DNA of 64,000 nt from Coleophoma eucalyptorum (Eukaryota > Ascomycota > Leotiomycetes > Helotiales > Dermateaceae), in NCBI GenBank assembly GCA_026120035.1, contig JALRME010000013.1:372001-436000 (forward strand), written 5' to 3'. Under the pieces are notes generated by a model. The model searched no databases, had not been told where the DNA came from, and saw only the letters and a list, made by a program, of their open reading frames with translations. Position numbers and translations under genes: made by a program. Positions 25,007 to 34,987 of the stretch are shown piece after piece. Positions within the stretch are counted from its first letter, which is position 1. Each line of letters starts with the position of its first letter.

Positions 25007-25918
25007 ATGAATCGATACGGTAGAGGTGGGCAGGGCCCGTCCAGAGCTACAGCAACAACACAATGCCAGAAATGTCTCAAGAGAGGCCACTACAGCTATG
25101 AGTGCAAAGCAGTTGTTCAGGACCGACCTTATACATCTCGTCCCTCGCGGACACAGCAACTCTTAAACCCTAAGCTTGTCCCTAAGCTCAACAGTGACGT
25201 TCCACAAGATCTACTTCGAAAGTGAGTACTATGCTGCTCTGAAACAGCTTCAAAGCTCGTCTTGCGCAATCCACTCCTGCTGACAACTGTTCTGCATAAT
25301 AGGAAAGGTGTAGCTGACGAGCAGCTAGCTAAGGCAGAACGAGAACGAGGAAGGAAACACGATAGAGATACTGAAGATGCTGAGGGTCGGGATGGTTCTA
25401 AGCGTATGCGATCAGCTTCTTCCGATTCAGTTTCCACGATTTCCACAAGATCCTCTCGGTCACCACCTCGTCGATCAGCTAGAGAATCCAGTTTTAAAAG
25501 AAGCCTATCAAGACCACGGTCTGGATCAGTTTCACCACGTCGGGAAAGTTCGGGGATTGAGAGGAAACGTCGAAGAGGATCTTCTGTGTCTTCTTCAGCA
25601 GGATCTTATGTCTCTCAAGAGGATCGAAAAGAGCCCGATGTTCGCCGTAGCACTAGGAGGAGATACAGCTCCCAAAGCCCTGAGGCAAGAGGAAGGATGA
25701 CAAGAAGCAAAAGCAGAAGTCCTGTGAGAGAAAGGCGCAGGTTGTCAAACGACCGGCGACAAGAGAATGGCCGTGGTCTTCCTTCCAACAGAAACAATGA
25801 TGGAAACGGATCTCGGGCGATGCAAAATACAGGACGGCAGACAGGACCACCAAGAGAAAGAAGTTTAAGTCCTTTCAGCAAGCGGCTAGCTTTAACCCAT
25901 GCCATGAGCAGAAATTAG
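25007..25918 (+). CDS. CCHC zinc-knuckle protein with RS-rich tail
   Basis: Exons 25007..25221 and 25303..25918 give 276 residues; the 81-nt intron is GTGAGT...AATAG. A single zinc knuckle CQKCLKRGHYSYEC (C-x2-C-x4-H-x4-C, 25064-25105) is followed by the conserved-looking basic segment YTSRPSRTQQLLNPKLVPKL, as in ZCCHC10/SREK1IP1-type proteins. The rest is rich in Arg, Ser, Pro and Glu with many RS and SP dipeptides, as in splicing-related proteins. The frame is open upstream, but 25007 is the first ATG in it. A role in splicing or nuclear RNA binding is inference from composition and family. Convergent with Cwf18, another splicing gene, 250 bp away. Confidence 0.88.
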
Positions 25919-26168
25919 ATGGTAGCAATGTCTACTTCAACCATGATTTACCTGTCTTGACGTGTTTGTAATTAGTGACAAATGGTGCCAGCATGATACT
26001 GCATGTGGATGGGCCATGCATAGCCTGAGCTACAGCTCTTCCTGGAGACGAATCTTGAATTTTGAATCCTTCCTTCTCCCAGCAAAATTCCATGAGCCTG
26101 CCCATACTCCAGACGCCAATTAACCCTATCACCAGAAAGCCATCTGTTTTGAGCTGAGCCTGACAAAT

Positions 26169-26789
26169 TCACAGCATTTCATCCTCTCTTTCCCGTCTTG
26201 CATCCTCTTCCTCTTCCCTCTCCTGTACTCTGACACCCTCAACTAATGCAATGCCATCCATTCCCACTTCCTCTCCACTATCATCTCCAAGCGCTGCGCT
26301 TTTGCCTGCTTTGACTCTTTCTGCTTTCTGAGCTCCCTCAATGCGCTCTCTCACCAGCTTTGCGATTGCGTTTTCTGTTCGTACGTTGAGAATCTCCAGT
26401 TTCTTGTCTAAGTCCCTCTTCAGATCCCAATTAGGCTTTTTCGGTTGGAGTTTAAAAAGATCTACTCCTTTGTCGTCTTGCTCTTCCTCCTCCGCCTTCT
26501 GTCTGATCTGCTCTTCAACCTCCGCAGCTTGTTGCTCAAGCGTCTTCTCTACCCCTAAGGTTGGAGGTGCTTCGAACCCAAGCTTTGGACCTTTGGCTTC
26601 TGGATCATAGTTTCGTCCGGAAAGGTGTAATCTTGTGACATCAGGCTCTGCTGGCGGGGATGGCGAACGTGTTGATTCTGGCGCAACGATCTCGTCTGTA
26701 GGTTGTTTGCGCTTGAGGTTTTTGAGCTTTGCGAGACGCGCTTTTCGTTCATCTGAAGCTGCCCCTAAGGAAGCGGGAGTTGCTGACAT
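26169..26789 (-). CDS. cwf18: Pre-mRNA splicing factor Cwf18 (CCDC12 family)
   Basis: Intronless, 206 residues from ATG 26789; the frame is open 11 codons upstream but without an ATG. The family core is clear: KARLAKLKNLKRKQ near the N-terminus, TRLHLSGRNYDPEAKGPKLG in the middle, VDLFKLQPKKPNWDLKRDLD and KLEILNVRTENAIAKLVRER in the coiled C-terminal part. Cwf18/CCDC12 is a small component of the Prp19/CDC5 (NTC) related spliceosome. A Glu/Arg-rich tail ends the protein. Its start codon lies 213 bp from that of the PPR gene on the other strand. Confidence 0.93.
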   Translation of the reverse strand: MSATPASLGAASDERKARLAKLKNLKRKQPTDEIVAPESTRSPSPPAEPDVTRLHLSGRNYDPEAKGPKLGFEAPPTLGVEKTLEQQAAEVEEQIRQKAEEEEQDDKGVDLFKLQPKKPNWDLKRDLDKKLEILNVRTENAIAKLVRERIEGAQKAERVKAGKSAALGDDSGEEVGMDGIALVEGVRVQEREEEEDARREREDEML

Positions 26790-27002
26790 GGTGTTTGAGG
26801 TGTTATATTCAATAGCAGACACAGATGGAGGATCTAGAGGTTATAACATTCATAGCTTCTAAGCTGTAATATGTTTGGGGAGGCTTCCTGACGCGGCCGC
26901 GTCTCTTTTGGCGACCTAGGATTTTTTCCCCAGCGTACAGTATCTAGCACAGCGTAGTCCTGAACATGAACATGGACCAATGAGCACCAACCGGTATAGC
27001 TG
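26790..27002. promoter_or_regulatory. Shared divergent promoter region, cwf18 / PPR gene
   Basis: 213 bp separate the two outward-facing start codons. It contains the GC-rich palindromic block GCGGCCGC near 26893. No factor is assigned. Confidence 0.5.
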
Positions 27003-30000
27003 ATGCCTTTACAATCGAAACCACTTATCAAACGCTGGTCGACGTTGGATTTGCCCATACTTCCATTCTTAGCTCCGCGAGTATTTGCACCATGGCCGTC
27101 ATATACCCGGAGTGCCCATTGCATATCACCGACTCGAACGGACGATGGACCGGAGTTGCGCAACCCAAGGGAACATCACAATGCTAGCAAAGAGGTATCT
27201 GTAGCACGGCGTGTTGAGAGCGGTATTACAAAATCAGAGGAGAAGCATACGAAGGATGGCAAAACATTTACTTCTAAATCTCTAGATCCAGAAGATGGAG
27301 AAGTCACAACAACAGAGTTCTGGAGAAAGTACTCGGAGATCTGGGAGGACAACAGGCAACCTTCAATTCCACTTAAATCGCCTGTTCATCCACAGCCCTT
27401 CTCTTGGGAGTGCGATACAACAGACTCAAAAATAGGAGTAGGAACTGGTCATACAGTGCAGGGTTTGGGGAGGGTATTGGAAGATCTTGGTTTGGCTAGT
27501 ATTGATGATAAGCCAAGTGTTAGAGAAAGGAAAGAGCAGCCATCCGTCTTGAAACCAGTAAAAACCTCTGGTTTAAAAGCGCAATCTAGACATCAACCTA
27601 TTCCAAAATATCTCCAGCGTGGGTTTTTTCGACCAGAATACAGTAACGGCCGAAATGCAGAGAAATGGTACATTAGGAGTGGACATGGATCCGATGACGG
27701 CCTTCACGGAGCAGCTATCGAGCCAACTGCCAGAGCTAGATATCAGAGCAGGACTAGGGAACGCCTTGAATGGAAAATCTTGCAATTTGGCATGAAGTCG
27801 GATACCTCGTCTCTTACAAATTACCTAGTTCGCTATAAGGAGAGATTGGATTGGAAACGCAAACACCTCCTTAGTTGGCTGACTCGGACAATTCGAGCAG
27901 CGGGTCTCCCAGAAGACAGAAGATGGACGAACAAGAGACTGACGCAGATATCAAATGATTGGGGCAGTGAATTTTCATCCGCCTGGAACACAAGCTACGC
28001 CATACTTCACTTCAACCAAAAGAAGACGAAGACTACAAGGCATTCTACAAGGGTGCTCATCAGCTCCATTGACCCCGTAGTTCGAACGCTGCACAAAATG
28101 ATGCGCTCAAGCCAATCTTTAGCTGATTTGCAGAGAATATGGGAACAGTTACCTGTTCCTCTGCAAGTTGCGATATGGCCAGAACTCATGAACTTTAGTT
28201 TAATGGGCCCTCCTATCAAGGCTCTCAGGCTACTGGTGGCAACATGCGTAAAGCCGTATCCGCCAGCCTATGCGATAGAAGATAGTTTGACCCATATTCT
28301 ATCTTCTCACCTTAGCCATTCAGCTTCTCCAGACCCTAAGGTTACTCAAGCAATCTATCAGTGGGCAATACGTCTGCGGGAGACTGTCCCTGAGGGTTAT
28401 CTTAGGTTCACGCAAGACTTCATATACTCTATTCTCACTCAACTGCATCCATCAGAGTTGATAAAATTCTACGAACGCCTAGCAGAGATAAATCAGCCAT
28501 TGTCGCGGAATACACTCATGCATTTTGCCTCTTTCTTTGCAAAGCACAATCAGGTCAACATGTCGGTGAGAATCTTGCAAAGGATGAAGAATGAAGACAT
28601 GGATTTTGCAGGGCCAGAGATGGCCAGCGTCTGTACCACGATTTTCAATGCAAAAAGCCTAGATATCTCCAGCGAGTTGGAGCTTCTCGAGTTTATACTA
28701 GATGGAGGACTAGAGCCAAATATCTTCCACCACAATGTTCTGATCCGTAGTTTCGGAAGGCAAGGCAATCATGAACTTGCATGGCGTCTTTATGACAATA
28801 TGATTGCTAAGGGTATAGAGCCAAGTGCTCATACCTACATTGCACTGATCCAAAACTCTAAAAACAAAGGAGACCGCGAAGCAATATACAGGCTATGGAC
28901 AGAAATTCAGTCCAAGGGAATTAGGGACCGATTTATCGTCACAGAGATTCTTCATGCAATACTTACCTTCGATATGGACAAAAGACCTACTGGTGTCTTC
29001 AAGGGTTCCGGCAAGAATTCCACCTTTGGGATGATGCTCCAAATCTACTGTGATTATTTTCAACTAGAACCACTCGCACATGTTGCTCCCGTATACATGG
29101 AAGCCTGGCCAGACCTTCCTCGACCAGCTCATGCACAATCTTCGCTAGGGGAAGTGTCTCATAACCACCCGGTGCAGGAGAAAGCCAATCCTGATGCTGA
29201 TAAGAGACTCATGGACCCAGAACCTGCGACTCTAGCTGTTATGATGGCAGCTTTGGTCCGCGACCTGCCAAATCCACCTCGTGATGATAGGCCGTTTGAT
29301 TTGAGGCCTCACGCCACGCAGCCGTTCACCCTGAGGTTCTATCGTCACTTCCACGGCTTAGTGCTTGCAGGAGACCCAGCTGTTGCCGGACTTTGCCAGG
29401 ATCCTCGTGTATACAATTTGGCTCTCATTGCACTAGGAAGATCGCACACCACTCTACGATACTGTACAGAGGTGATCGGAAGTATGCTTGTTCAAAAGCG
29501 CGAGAATCCTGAGACCATTAGCAATACCTCTCAGCTTGATTCCAGTGCAGTATCTGGTCATACTGGCAATAACAAAGGTCATAACCACCCAATTGGATCG
29601 GATAAGGACTACAGTGTCTTCTCCAACGTTGGAACCACTCCACAAGAACAGCAACGCCCATTAATCAGACGGTCTCATTTTGGGTATCGAGGCGCTTCGA
29701 CTGAAGGGGTCCAAATTTCACCGCCAGCACCGAATGATTGGACTTGGAATATTCTTCTAAAATGCTTTTTAGACAGAAACCAGCCACGAGCTGCCGATAA
29801 AGTACTTCAGATGATGAAGACCCGTGGGGTTACACCTACACACCACACATGGCAATCACTTATTACGGCATATTCACGGGCGCAGCAGGTCTCATCTGCC
29901 ATAGACGCAGTCGACCGGATGGAACACGCCGGGTTCGAAAGCGACGAGATCACAGTCAAGTCGCTCAACTGGATCCGTGACCGCAACGCCGTGATCCATG

Positions 30001-30383
30001 CGATGCAACCGACAGAGAAAGCCCGCCGTTGGAGGGAAAAGGCACTCTTTGAGCAACTTCCTAAGCAAGAATATGGAAGGGAGCAAGCTATCGCCGAGCA
30101 ATCTGATGTTGATGATACCCCGTTCCGAGCCCAAAATGATCCTGTCATCAGCAATGAGGAGCGAACAGACGAAAACAAAACAACGCCTTTGATCAGATAC
30201 ACCCCTTCAACAGATAAGCAAGCTCCCCCCTCTGGTCTCGTTTGCATATACTGCCACAAGCCAGGACATAAAGCGAAGTATTGCATACAGCGACTCATGG
30301 ATGTTCAGAAGGAACATAAGGTTCGATCTGCAGGCGAGGCTGCGCGAGATAACCTCGAATGCGATGTGCATGCTCCGTCCTAG
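27003..30383 (+). CDS. Mitochondrial-type PPR protein with C-terminal CCHC zinc knuckle
   Basis: Single exon, 1126 residues. The N-terminus is basic and hydrophobic without acidic residues for 40 positions (MPLQSKPLIKRWSTLDLPIL), compatible with a mitochondrial presequence. PPR-type helical repeats are visible in two blocks: NIFHHNVLIRSFGRQGNHEL with PSAHTYIALIQNSKNKGDRE (about 575-650), and DWTWNILLKCFLDRNQPRAA with THHTWQSLITAYSRAQQVSS (about 910-985). Such proteins bind organellar RNA and control its maturation or translation; the CYA-5/Aep3-like fungal PPR group is a likely relative, not proven. The last 60 residues carry CIYCHKPGHKAKYC (30243-30284), a C-x2-C-x4-H-x4-C knuckle, which is unusual after PPR repeats and occurs without an intron or frameshift between. 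Confidence 0.88.
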   Translation: MPLQSKPLIKRWSTLDLPILPFLAPRVFAPWPSYTRSAHCISPTRTDDGPELRNPREHHNASKEVSVARRVESGITKSEEKHTKDGKTFTSKSLDPEDGEVTTTEFWRKYSEIWEDNRQPSIPLKSPVHPQPFSWECDTTDSKIGVGTGHTVQGLGRVLEDLGLASIDDKPSVRERKEQPSVLKPVKTSGLKAQSRHQPIPKYLQRGFFRPEYSNGRNAEKWYIRSGHGSDDGLHGAAIEPTARARYQSRTRERLEWKILQFGMKSDTSSLTNYLVRYKERLDWKRKHLLSWLTRTIRAAGLPEDRRWTNKRLTQISNDWGSEFSSAWNTSYAILHFNQKKTKTTRHSTRVLISSIDPVVRTLHKMMRSSQSLADLQRIWEQLPVPLQVAIWPELMNFSLMGPPIKALRLLVATCVKPYPPAYAIEDSLTHILSSHLSHSASPDPKVTQAIYQWAIRLRETVPEGYLRFTQDFIYSILTQLHPSELIKFYERLAEINQPLSRNTLMHFASFFAKHNQVNMSVRILQRMKNEDMDFAGPEMASVCTTIFNAKSLDISSELELLEFILDGGLEPNIFHHNVLIRSFGRQGNHELAWRLYDNMIAKGIEPSAHTYIALIQNSKNKGDREAIYRLWTEIQSKGIRDRFIVTEILHAILTFDMDKRPTGVFKGSGKNSTFGMMLQIYCDYFQLEPLAHVAPVYMEAWPDLPRPAHAQSSLGEVSHNHPVQEKANPDADKRLMDPEPATLAVMMAALVRDLPNPPRDDRPFDLRPHATQPFTLRFYRHFHGLVLAGDPAVAGLCQDPRVYNLALIALGRSHTTLRYCTEVIGSMLVQKRENPETISNTSQLDSSAVSGHTGNNKGHNHPIGSDKDYSVFSNVGTTPQEQQRPLIRRSHFGYRGASTEGVQISPPAPNDWTWNILLKCFLDRNQPRAADKVLQMMKTRGVTPTHHTWQSLITAYSRAQQVSSAIDAVDRMEHAGFESDEITVKSLNWIRDRNAVIHAMQPTEKARRWREKALFEQLPKQEYGREQAIAEQSDVDDTPFRAQNDPVISNEERTDENKTTPLIRYTPSTDKQAPPSGLVCIYCHKPGHKAKYCIQRLMDVQKEHKVRSAGEAARDNLECDVHAPS

Positions 30384-30772
30384 TGCTTGAAGATAGCTCT
30401 TCAACACGGCGATGTGGCAAGGTTGGTGGTATTCGAGAGAAAACTACAGGCCAGATCATATTATGATACCCAACTCTTCCGCGCCTAGCATTTCCCTGTA
30501 TCTTCTGTACATGTTGTATTATAGAACCATCCATATTTATATAGACCAATGGATCCTAATCAAAGAATCAAATATACACAGCTCATACCTCACTCACACT
30601 TCAGTTGTGATAAATCAGACTCAGGAGCAGAGAGGTTTCGTTTTCTCATGCCGCTGACCGGCAACAAAGTTCGTGATAAATTGTACCTCAACGAAGGGGT
30701 GCTGATCCGCAAATACAATCGCTGGCTACATAATACAAAATAATACAACAGGCTCTTTGGACCCTCATCAGC
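30384..30772. other. Convergent 3' spacer, PPR gene / swc4
   Basis: 389 bp, no gene seen; both 3' UTRs are expected here. Confidence 0.6.
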
Positions 30773-32407
30773 CTATTTTTTCTGCCGCTTCGTACTCTTG
30801 TCACTGACAGTACTCAACACACTAGCACTCCTCTTATGCACACTGCCAGCTTTCAGACTAGGCGCAGCACTCTTCTCACGCTCCTCCTCAACCTTGACTT
30901 CGGCACCATTTTCCACACCTCCTGCCTCCTTACTGTCTTTTTCCTTCTCCTCTCTTAGTCTCTTCTGCTCAGTGGCCAGCGCGATCTCAGATGTGAGCTT
31001 ATCTGCCACCTTCCTGCCGTCCAGTAATGTGTTGATAGCACTAAGCAGCTGCTCAAATTGCGCACCAACATCAGCTGTAGGCATGACCAGACGTATAGGA
31101 ACTTCCAGTTCGGCGAGGACGTTGTTGATCTTTTGTTGCTGGACGGATGATTTGCTTGTAATAGGTTTCTGGATCTTCTCATGACGGAATTGAGGGCCTC
31201 CAGGCAGGCGGTCGTGGTGTGAGACTCCATAGACGCGCTCTTCTTCTTCGGTGAGCTTTCGCCGTTCGTTGCCAGCAGCTTGAGAGCCTTTCTTGTTGTT
31301 TGGTGCTGCAGCATTGGGAACGGACTCGCGGTGGTTGCTGTTCTCTCGTCGATCTGCGGATCCTGATGCTTGTTGTGAACTGCTTGGGCCAACCACAGCT
31401 GGACTCATCCCTTCCATACCCATGATTGACTTTCTCTTCTTTGTTTTATCGACAGTCATCAGTTGTTGTAGTAGTTGCTGCAAGCCCGTGCTAGTTGTGT
31501 AGAGACCCAGGTTTCCAGAGCTTATTGGTGCTTCGAGTCGCGCGTAAAGCTCTTTGCGCTCCTCGGTCAACTTGTCGTTTCTGGCAAGAATGCGCTTCAG
31601 CTCCAGAAGTAGACTCTCCTCCTCTTTTGCTTCTTCTCGCGACCTTCGGAAGTTCAGTTCTGCAAATTGCTTGCGCTTTGTCTCTTGTTTTGCGTCGAAG
31701 TTGTTCATCATCTCGTGCAAGCTGAACTCTGCCTGTCCCATAAATTGTACTGGGTTATGTATAGCCATCATTGTAGCAGCAATTTTGTAATATCTCGCTT
31801 TCATATCCTCCATACTTCGAGTCTTCGTCACTGGCACTATCGCAATAGAACCCTCCCCTTCATCTAGCGCTGGCACTGGTGGTTCGTAGTCATAACGATC
31901 CCAAATAATCGGCCACCTCAAATCATACTCCTGTACCAAGCCTATCAAGTAATCTGTCTCATCTTTCGTCCAGTCTTCACTTTCTAGCCTCGACCGATAT
32001 TGCTCATCATCATACTTCGGCGTGTTCACCTTCACATTAAATTTCGCAAATGTCGAATCCTCCAGTTCCTCCTCCACAGGCACAGCTTCAGCATTCTCCT
32101 CCACCGGCGCAGGTGGTACCTCGGCCTTCCTCTTCCAGTGCCGCAGCACTAGATCATCCTGCCTTGCAGAGTTCTTGAATGGTTTGAGCTCCCACTTCGT
32201 AGCTGGTTTGCGGCTCGCTAGCCGCCTCTTCTTGAATATTGAAATCTCAGGAACTATGGCAATTGGGTTGTCTCCTCCTAGGCTTTGCACCTCGCGCGCA
32301 AGACCTTTCAAATTCGGTCGTGGCCCAGCTAACTTCTGTTTCTTTGCAGGTCGCGGTGCCGCTGAGCCTGGGAGGTCCAGCATATCGCGAACATCGTGTG
32401 AAGTCAT
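30773..32407 (-). CDS. swc4: SWR1/NuA4 complex subunit Swc4 (DMAP1 homologue)
   Basis: Intronless, 544 residues. Swc4/Eaf2 is shared by the SWR1 complex, which deposits histone H2A.Z, and the NuA4 acetyltransferase. Evidence: N-terminal MTSHDVRDMLDLPG and KKRRLASRKPATKWELKPFK; the segment FAKFNVKVNTPKYDDEQY; the SANT-type domain DWTKDETDYLIGLVQEYDLR followed by WPIIWDRYDY; and a helical DMAP1-type region (FNFRRSREEAKEEESLL-like, then EELYARLEAPI-like helices). The C-terminus is rich in Lys/Glu and ends in a basic cluster suited to nuclear import. Divergent with a p24 gene. Confidence 0.94.
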   Translation of the reverse strand: MTSHDVRDMLDLPGSAAPRPAKKQKLAGPRPNLKGLAREVQSLGGDNPIAIVPEISIFKKRRLASRKPATKWELKPFKNSARQDDLVLRHWKRKAEVPPAPVEENAEAVPVEEELEDSTFAKFNVKVNTPKYDDEQYRSRLESEDWTKDETDYLIGLVQEYDLRWPIIWDRYDYEPPVPALDEGEGSIAIVPVTKTRSMEDMKARYYKIAATMMAIHNPVQFMGQAEFSLHEMMNNFDAKQETKRKQFAELNFRRSREEAKEEESLLLELKRILARNDKLTEERKELYARLEAPISSGNLGLYTTSTGLQQLLQQLMTVDKTKKRKSIMGMEGMSPAVVGPSSSQQASGSADRRENSNHRESVPNAAAPNNKKGSQAAGNERRKLTEEEERVYGVSHHDRLPGGPQFRHEKIQKPITSKSSVQQQKINNVLAELEVPIRLVMPTADVGAQFEQLLSAINTLLDGRKVADKLTSEIALATEQKRLREEKEKDSKEAGGVENGAEVKVEEEREKSAAPSLKAGSVHKRSASVLSTVSDKSTKRQKK

Positions 32408-32759
32408 CTCGGTCTCGAAGGAGTGTGGATTCGTGGAGATGCGAATGCTTGACGTCTCGATGATTAGGTCGCGATCGACAGAGTTCGTGATGGAATGACT
32501 TGCGATTCCCGATTCAAAGTCCAGAATTCAAACGCGGGCGCGATTAGAAAGTAGATAATGCACACGTGACATGAGATTTGGACAGCTGGAGCAAGCGCGC
32601 AACAGCTCAAGTCTAGAAGAGACTCAAGAAACCCGCGTCTCCTTTGCTTGCCCACGACGACAGGGTTACTTCACAAAATACTAATTCACAAACTCTCAAG
32701 GTCAGCCAATGCCAATCTAAGGTTGGGAAGGTTCACTAACAGAACTAGGGACAAGAAAG
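32408..32759. promoter_or_regulatory. Shared divergent promoter region, swc4 / p24 gene
   Basis: 352 bp between outward-facing start codons. An E-box-like CACGTG occurs near 32562-32567. Binding is not shown. Confidence 0.5.
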
Positions 32760-33721
32760 ATGCGTTCAATTCTTCCTCTGCTCTCATTGAGCGCGCTGCT
32801 CGCTCCCGTTCAATCACTCTACTTTTACATCGACGGCACGACACCGAAGTGTTTCTTTGAGGAACTTCCAAAGGACACACTTGTTGTTGGACACTATACG
32901 GCAGAGGAGTACAATGAGCAATCTAGAACATGGTCAAAACATGACGGGCTGAACATCTTCATCTCTGTAGATGTAAGGCAGTTTATATCCCAATATCCCT
33001 TTGCTCTTCTACACTTCACTTGACTTCACCTATTCCACCTATCCATCTCTTCTCCCACAGCCTCATCTCACAAAAACTGACCTCGTTCCTCACAGGAAGT
33101 CTTTGACAACGACCACCGTGTAATCTCGCAAAAGGGCTCATCAGCAGGACGCTTCACATTCACAGCAGCGGACAGCGGAGACCATAAGATATGCTTCACG
33201 CCATCGTCAACATCTGGTTCCTCAGGATGGTTGTCAGCATTGCACCCACAGGGTGGTATCAAGCTCACGCTCGACATGGTTATTGGAGAGACCAGCTCAA
33301 TTGAGAGCAGTGACAAGGGCAAGATCCAGGACATCGTCCAGAAGGTCAAGGATCTGAATGGCAGACTACAAGATATTCGCCGCGAGCAAGTTTTCCAGAG
33401 GGTTAGCAAATTTCCTTTGTTTCCACCTCTGTTCATTTTCCCATCTTTTGCTTCCTCTTGGGGGAATTGCAAGTCGTGGCTTGAACCAAGCTTTGGATTC
33501 ACCCAACCTCCGACGTTCCAGACTCTAGTGGCGCAAGGCTCTCAGACTAACAAATTCACTCCAACGTATAGGAACGAGAAGCCGAATTTAGAGACCAGTC
33601 CGAGACAACAAACGCACGCGTGGTCCGCTGGACAATGCTGCAGCTGGTGGTATTGGGCATAACTTGCGCATGGCAATTATCACATTTGCGAGCTTTCTTC
33701 ATCAAGCAAAAGTTGACGTAG
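32760..33721 (+). CDS. p24-family COPII cargo receptor (Erp1/alpha type)
   Basis: Exons 32760..32972, 33096..33401 and 33572..33721 give 222 residues; introns of 123 and 170 nt are phase 0. The signal peptide [19 protein letters not shown] is followed directly by [20 protein letters not shown], the start typical of the alpha subfamily (Erp1, TMED9). The GOLD domain has its two cysteines (PKC and HKIC), then a coiled segment, then [20 protein letters not shown], a single membrane span ([16 protein letters not shown]), and a short cytosolic tail with FF and a terminal KQKLT, fitting COPII and COPI binding. It cycles between ER and Golgi. The third exon is short; ending the gene in intron 2 would remove the membrane anchor. 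Confidence 0.93.
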
Positions 33722-34987
33722 ATAAGGGAGAACAGGACAAAAAAAAAGAGGAAGGGGACGAATATGAGGGTGCAAGGAGACTTTTGGAAGTCGAAAAAGG
33801 TTGTGACTCTTTTGAGATTGGCATGGGCATGGAAATTTGCGAAATCCTATCGGCGAGTTTGTCGTGGGCTAGAAAGGCAGAAGATATGTATGTGTATGAT
33901 TTGTTTTGTAACGAGGTCAAAGAGGCAGAAGCCCCCAAGAATTCCATCAAGAATTTACCAGACAGAGTACAAGACACGCACTTCTCAATTTACATCAAAA
34001 ACTAAATAAATACACTTTGCACCACCAGACAAATTAGTATTAATCAACAAAAACATGTGAGTTTTAGAACTTTTCTCATTCGTGAAGAAAACTATGACAA
34101 TAGACACCATGGGAAAGGGGCCAAGGAACCCTTTCCGGGCCCCCCAAATGCATCGCAACACAGTCCAGTCCGCATCTAAAATGTGTTATGTTTAGGATCC
34201 TATCCGCCCTTATTTCGCCAAAGTGCTTCTCAAAAACCGCTACCACGAAACAAGGAAAACCCCTAGTACACACAGGAAAAAACAACACAATGAGACTTAA
34301 CAACTATGAAAACTATGACTGTCGTAAGAGTGTATGAGTGAGAGATAAAAACGCAAGGAAAGGAGTCCCTCCCGTTAATCTACCCTAGTGACAAAGATCA
34401 TAGACCCTAGAAAAAGCAGACCTGAAGAGAAGCCGTTATCTTTCTGAATTTTGTACCTTTTGGCCGTGGTGCTAGCGCTATGACGCAGGAATTTCGATGA
34501 TGGTGCTGAAGAACCAGTGCTGCTAATTATTGTGTTGCGAGTGTTGTTGAACAAGGAGGATTGATACGATGAGAAGCCGTCACAAAAGAGAAAAGGTTGG
34601 AACCCAAAAAGGAGGTGAAGTGGAGGAACCACAATTATTAAGTCGTACAGCTAGACTCTATCATAAGAGGCGCCAGAGCTCGGATCGTATGCGTAGATGT
34701 GATGTAGGAAGGAGTATGTGACAAGAGCGTAGCGAATGTCGTGGCCCCAAGAGTTATCGACTAAACTTTCCTGAAAACTCCAGCTCCGAGAGTACATGAT
34801 CTGATTAAGGGACGAATTCCAGTGCAGTCTTTTGATCATGAAACGCCTAAAGGAAAAGAACAACGGAAAACAGCTCCGTAGGTGGTGGGACATGTTTGAT
34901 AGACTTTTTGAGATGAGGATCAGGTTGTGGTGCTCATCCTGCTGCGAAATCAGTATGCAACACCAGTGACATGGTCTCAAGACCTAA
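33722..34987. other. Convergent 3' region, p24 gene / casein kinase I gene
   Basis: 1.27 kb without a supportable gene. Its length suggests a long 3' UTR for one or both genes. Short open frames on both strands lack domains. Confidence 0.5.
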
